The translations under genes and the position numbers were made by a program. Below, one piece after another: positions 63,401-64,000 of a DNA stretch of 64,000 bases. Location of the stretch: positions 915,795 to 979,794 of the forward strand of contig OY253682.1 in the NCBI GenBank assembly GCA_958009085.1, given 5' to 3'. Each line of letters begins with the position of its first letter. The first letter of the stretch is position 1. This DNA is from Protoeuglena noctilucae (lineage: Eukaryota; Chlorophyta; Pedinophyceae; Marsupiomonadales; Marsupiomonadaceae). Below the pieces are notes generated by a model that did not search any database, was not told where the DNA came from, and was given only the letters and a program-made list of their open reading frames with translations.

Positions 63401-63412
63401 CGCGGCACGTGA
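60408..63412 (+). CDS. tRNase Z (3' tRNA processing endonuclease)
   Basis: The start is probably the ATG at 60408 or one just downstream (MPRFPARRVLHLGQYL), which would give an organelle-type leader. Exons at 60408-60636 and 60735-61134 join in phase to give LRELLGTRSKLSKS and LSAEELRREAEALGVQFEGR, a SAP/Rho-N-like helical domain, then an acidic linker. The metallo-beta-lactamase core starts with LDLTWLGTSSGAPTQSRNVS and LWIVDCGEGTARQFR. The zinc motif is LVTHLHGDHCFGLPG (HxHxDH). Later come KVVVLGDTHCSDHLVDIG, VLVHEATFMDGQEGKAAQAG, GHSTARMAGRFADALGARTL and VLTHFSPRF, the remaining ligands and C-terminal motif of RNase Z. Middle exons (61.8-62.6 kb) are less certain. The enzyme trims tRNA 3' ends in nucleus or organelles. 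It stops about 325 bases from the telomere. Confidence 0.85.
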
Positions 63413-63736
63413 CGTGACAGCCGCGATGTGTGACAGCGTGACGGGGGGGATGGGCTCTGATGCATACCAGTGCGGGCCTTGCCAGCGCAACAGCTGCGTA
63501 GGTGTGGCGTGCCACACGTCGGCCGCCCTGTGCGAGGAGCGTGTGAAGGCCAGGACGTGTCGGTCGAGACCCCGGGGTCGTTAGGCATGGCAAGGCAGCA
63601 GACGAGATGGCCAGCGCGACGGCGATGCCACGCTCTGGTCGGCAACAGCGCCTCGGCGTGATGAGCGCTTTGCTTTGTTGCAGAGTTTGGATGCGTTACT
63701 TTGGGGCGTTTGTTGCACGCTCGTCGCGCACGCCGG
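63413..63736. other. Subtelomeric junction
   Basis: About 325 bases of ordinary composition between the last gene and the first telomere-like repeats. There is no satellite, transposon or subtelomeric gene family, so this chromosome end has essentially no subtelomeric buffer. Confidence 0.7.
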
Positions 63737-64000
63737 GTTAGGGTAGGCAGGGTAAGGTAGGTTAGGGTTAGGCCTTGGTTAGGTAGGGTTAGGTCAGGTT
63801 AGGGTTAGGGGTAGGTAAGGGTCAGGATTAGGGTTAGGGGTAGGTAAGGGTTAGGGTTAGGGTTAGGGTTAGGGTAGGGTTAGGGTAGGGTTAGGGTTAG
63901 GGTTAGGGTTAGGGTTAGGGTTAGGGTTAGGGTTAGGGTTAGGGTTAGGGTTAGGGTTAGGGTTAGGGTTAGGGTTAGGGTTAGGGTTAGGGTTAGGGTT
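63737..64000 (+). repeat. Telomere, (TTAGGG)n with degenerate proximal part
   Basis: From about 63737 to 63845 the array is mixed, with units such as TTAGGGG, TAGGTAGGG, GGTAAGGG and GGTCAGG. From about 63900 to the end it is pure TTAGGG. The G-rich strand points toward the window end, as at a right-hand chromosome terminus. Degenerate inner repeats and a homogeneous outer array are typical of a real telomere rather than an interstitial one. Confidence 0.98.

Overview
This is a GC-rich, intron-rich nuclear contig from a photosynthetic eukaryote, and it runs to a natural chromosome end. The last ~265 bases are TTAGGG repeats in the orientation expected for a right-hand telomere. The gene set is eukaryotic: spliceosome, RNA polymerase II, tRNA processing, NEK and STK16 kinases, and split genes with mostly GT-AG introns. 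Five products point to a plastid: a C-terminal processing protease, an ABA4-like membrane protein, chloroplast-type phosphoglycolate phosphatase, a DWARF27-like isomerase and a fibrillin. A DNAAF9 homologue next to a NEK1-type kinase suggests motile cilia. The best fit is a flagellate unicellular alga; I cannot fix the phylum. TTAGGG telomeres, rather than plant TTTAGGG, leave haptophytes, stramenopiles and some green flagellates open.

Layout. 1-3.1 kb: the 3' part of a CtpA-type protease, a 200-base N gap, and an ABA4-like gene on the minus strand with an unusual coiled-coil tail. 3.5-6.5 kb: a Ser/Thr kinase (-). 6.9-11.1 kb: a DHX33-type DEAH helicase (+). 11.4-17.8 kb: a NEK1/NEK5-like kinase (-). 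18.1-22.7 kb: DNAAF9 (+). 23.5-25.6 kb: a 14-repeat WD40 protein (+). 25.7-28.0 kb: STK16-like kinase (-). 28.5-38.0 kb: senataxin/SEN1-like helicase (+). 38.1-38.9 kb: a DUF2061 membrane protein (-). 38.9-40.5 kb: a duplicated region with a doubtful small membrane-protein gene. 40.5-42.2 kb: WDR12 (+). 42.3-43.2 kb: RPB7 (-). 43.5-48.4 kb: PGLP (+), D27-like (+), fibrillin (-). 48.6-50.8 kb: PLRG1/PRL1 (-). 51.3-52.1 kb: ZNHIT1 (+). 52.4-53.8 kb: unknown (-). 54.6-55.9 kb: TSEN34 (+). 56.8-59.6 kb: two-RRM hnRNP-like protein (-). 60.4-63.4 kb: tRNase Z (+). 63.7-64.0 kb: telomere.

Genes alternate strands almost regularly, so most neighbours are convergent pairs (100-350 bases apart) or divergent pairs sharing a 300-850 base promoter region. 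The NEK1-like/DNAAF9 pair is the clearest case where shared regulation would make functional sense.

The most unusual signal is not a gene. In the long-intron genes of the first 38 kb, short pieces spanning an exon edge and its splice site are repeatedly found again inside the adjoining intron. I count about a dozen such 'exon-edge echoes', on both strands and at both donor and acceptor sites. They create decoy or alternative splice sites and are reported as the lead finding.
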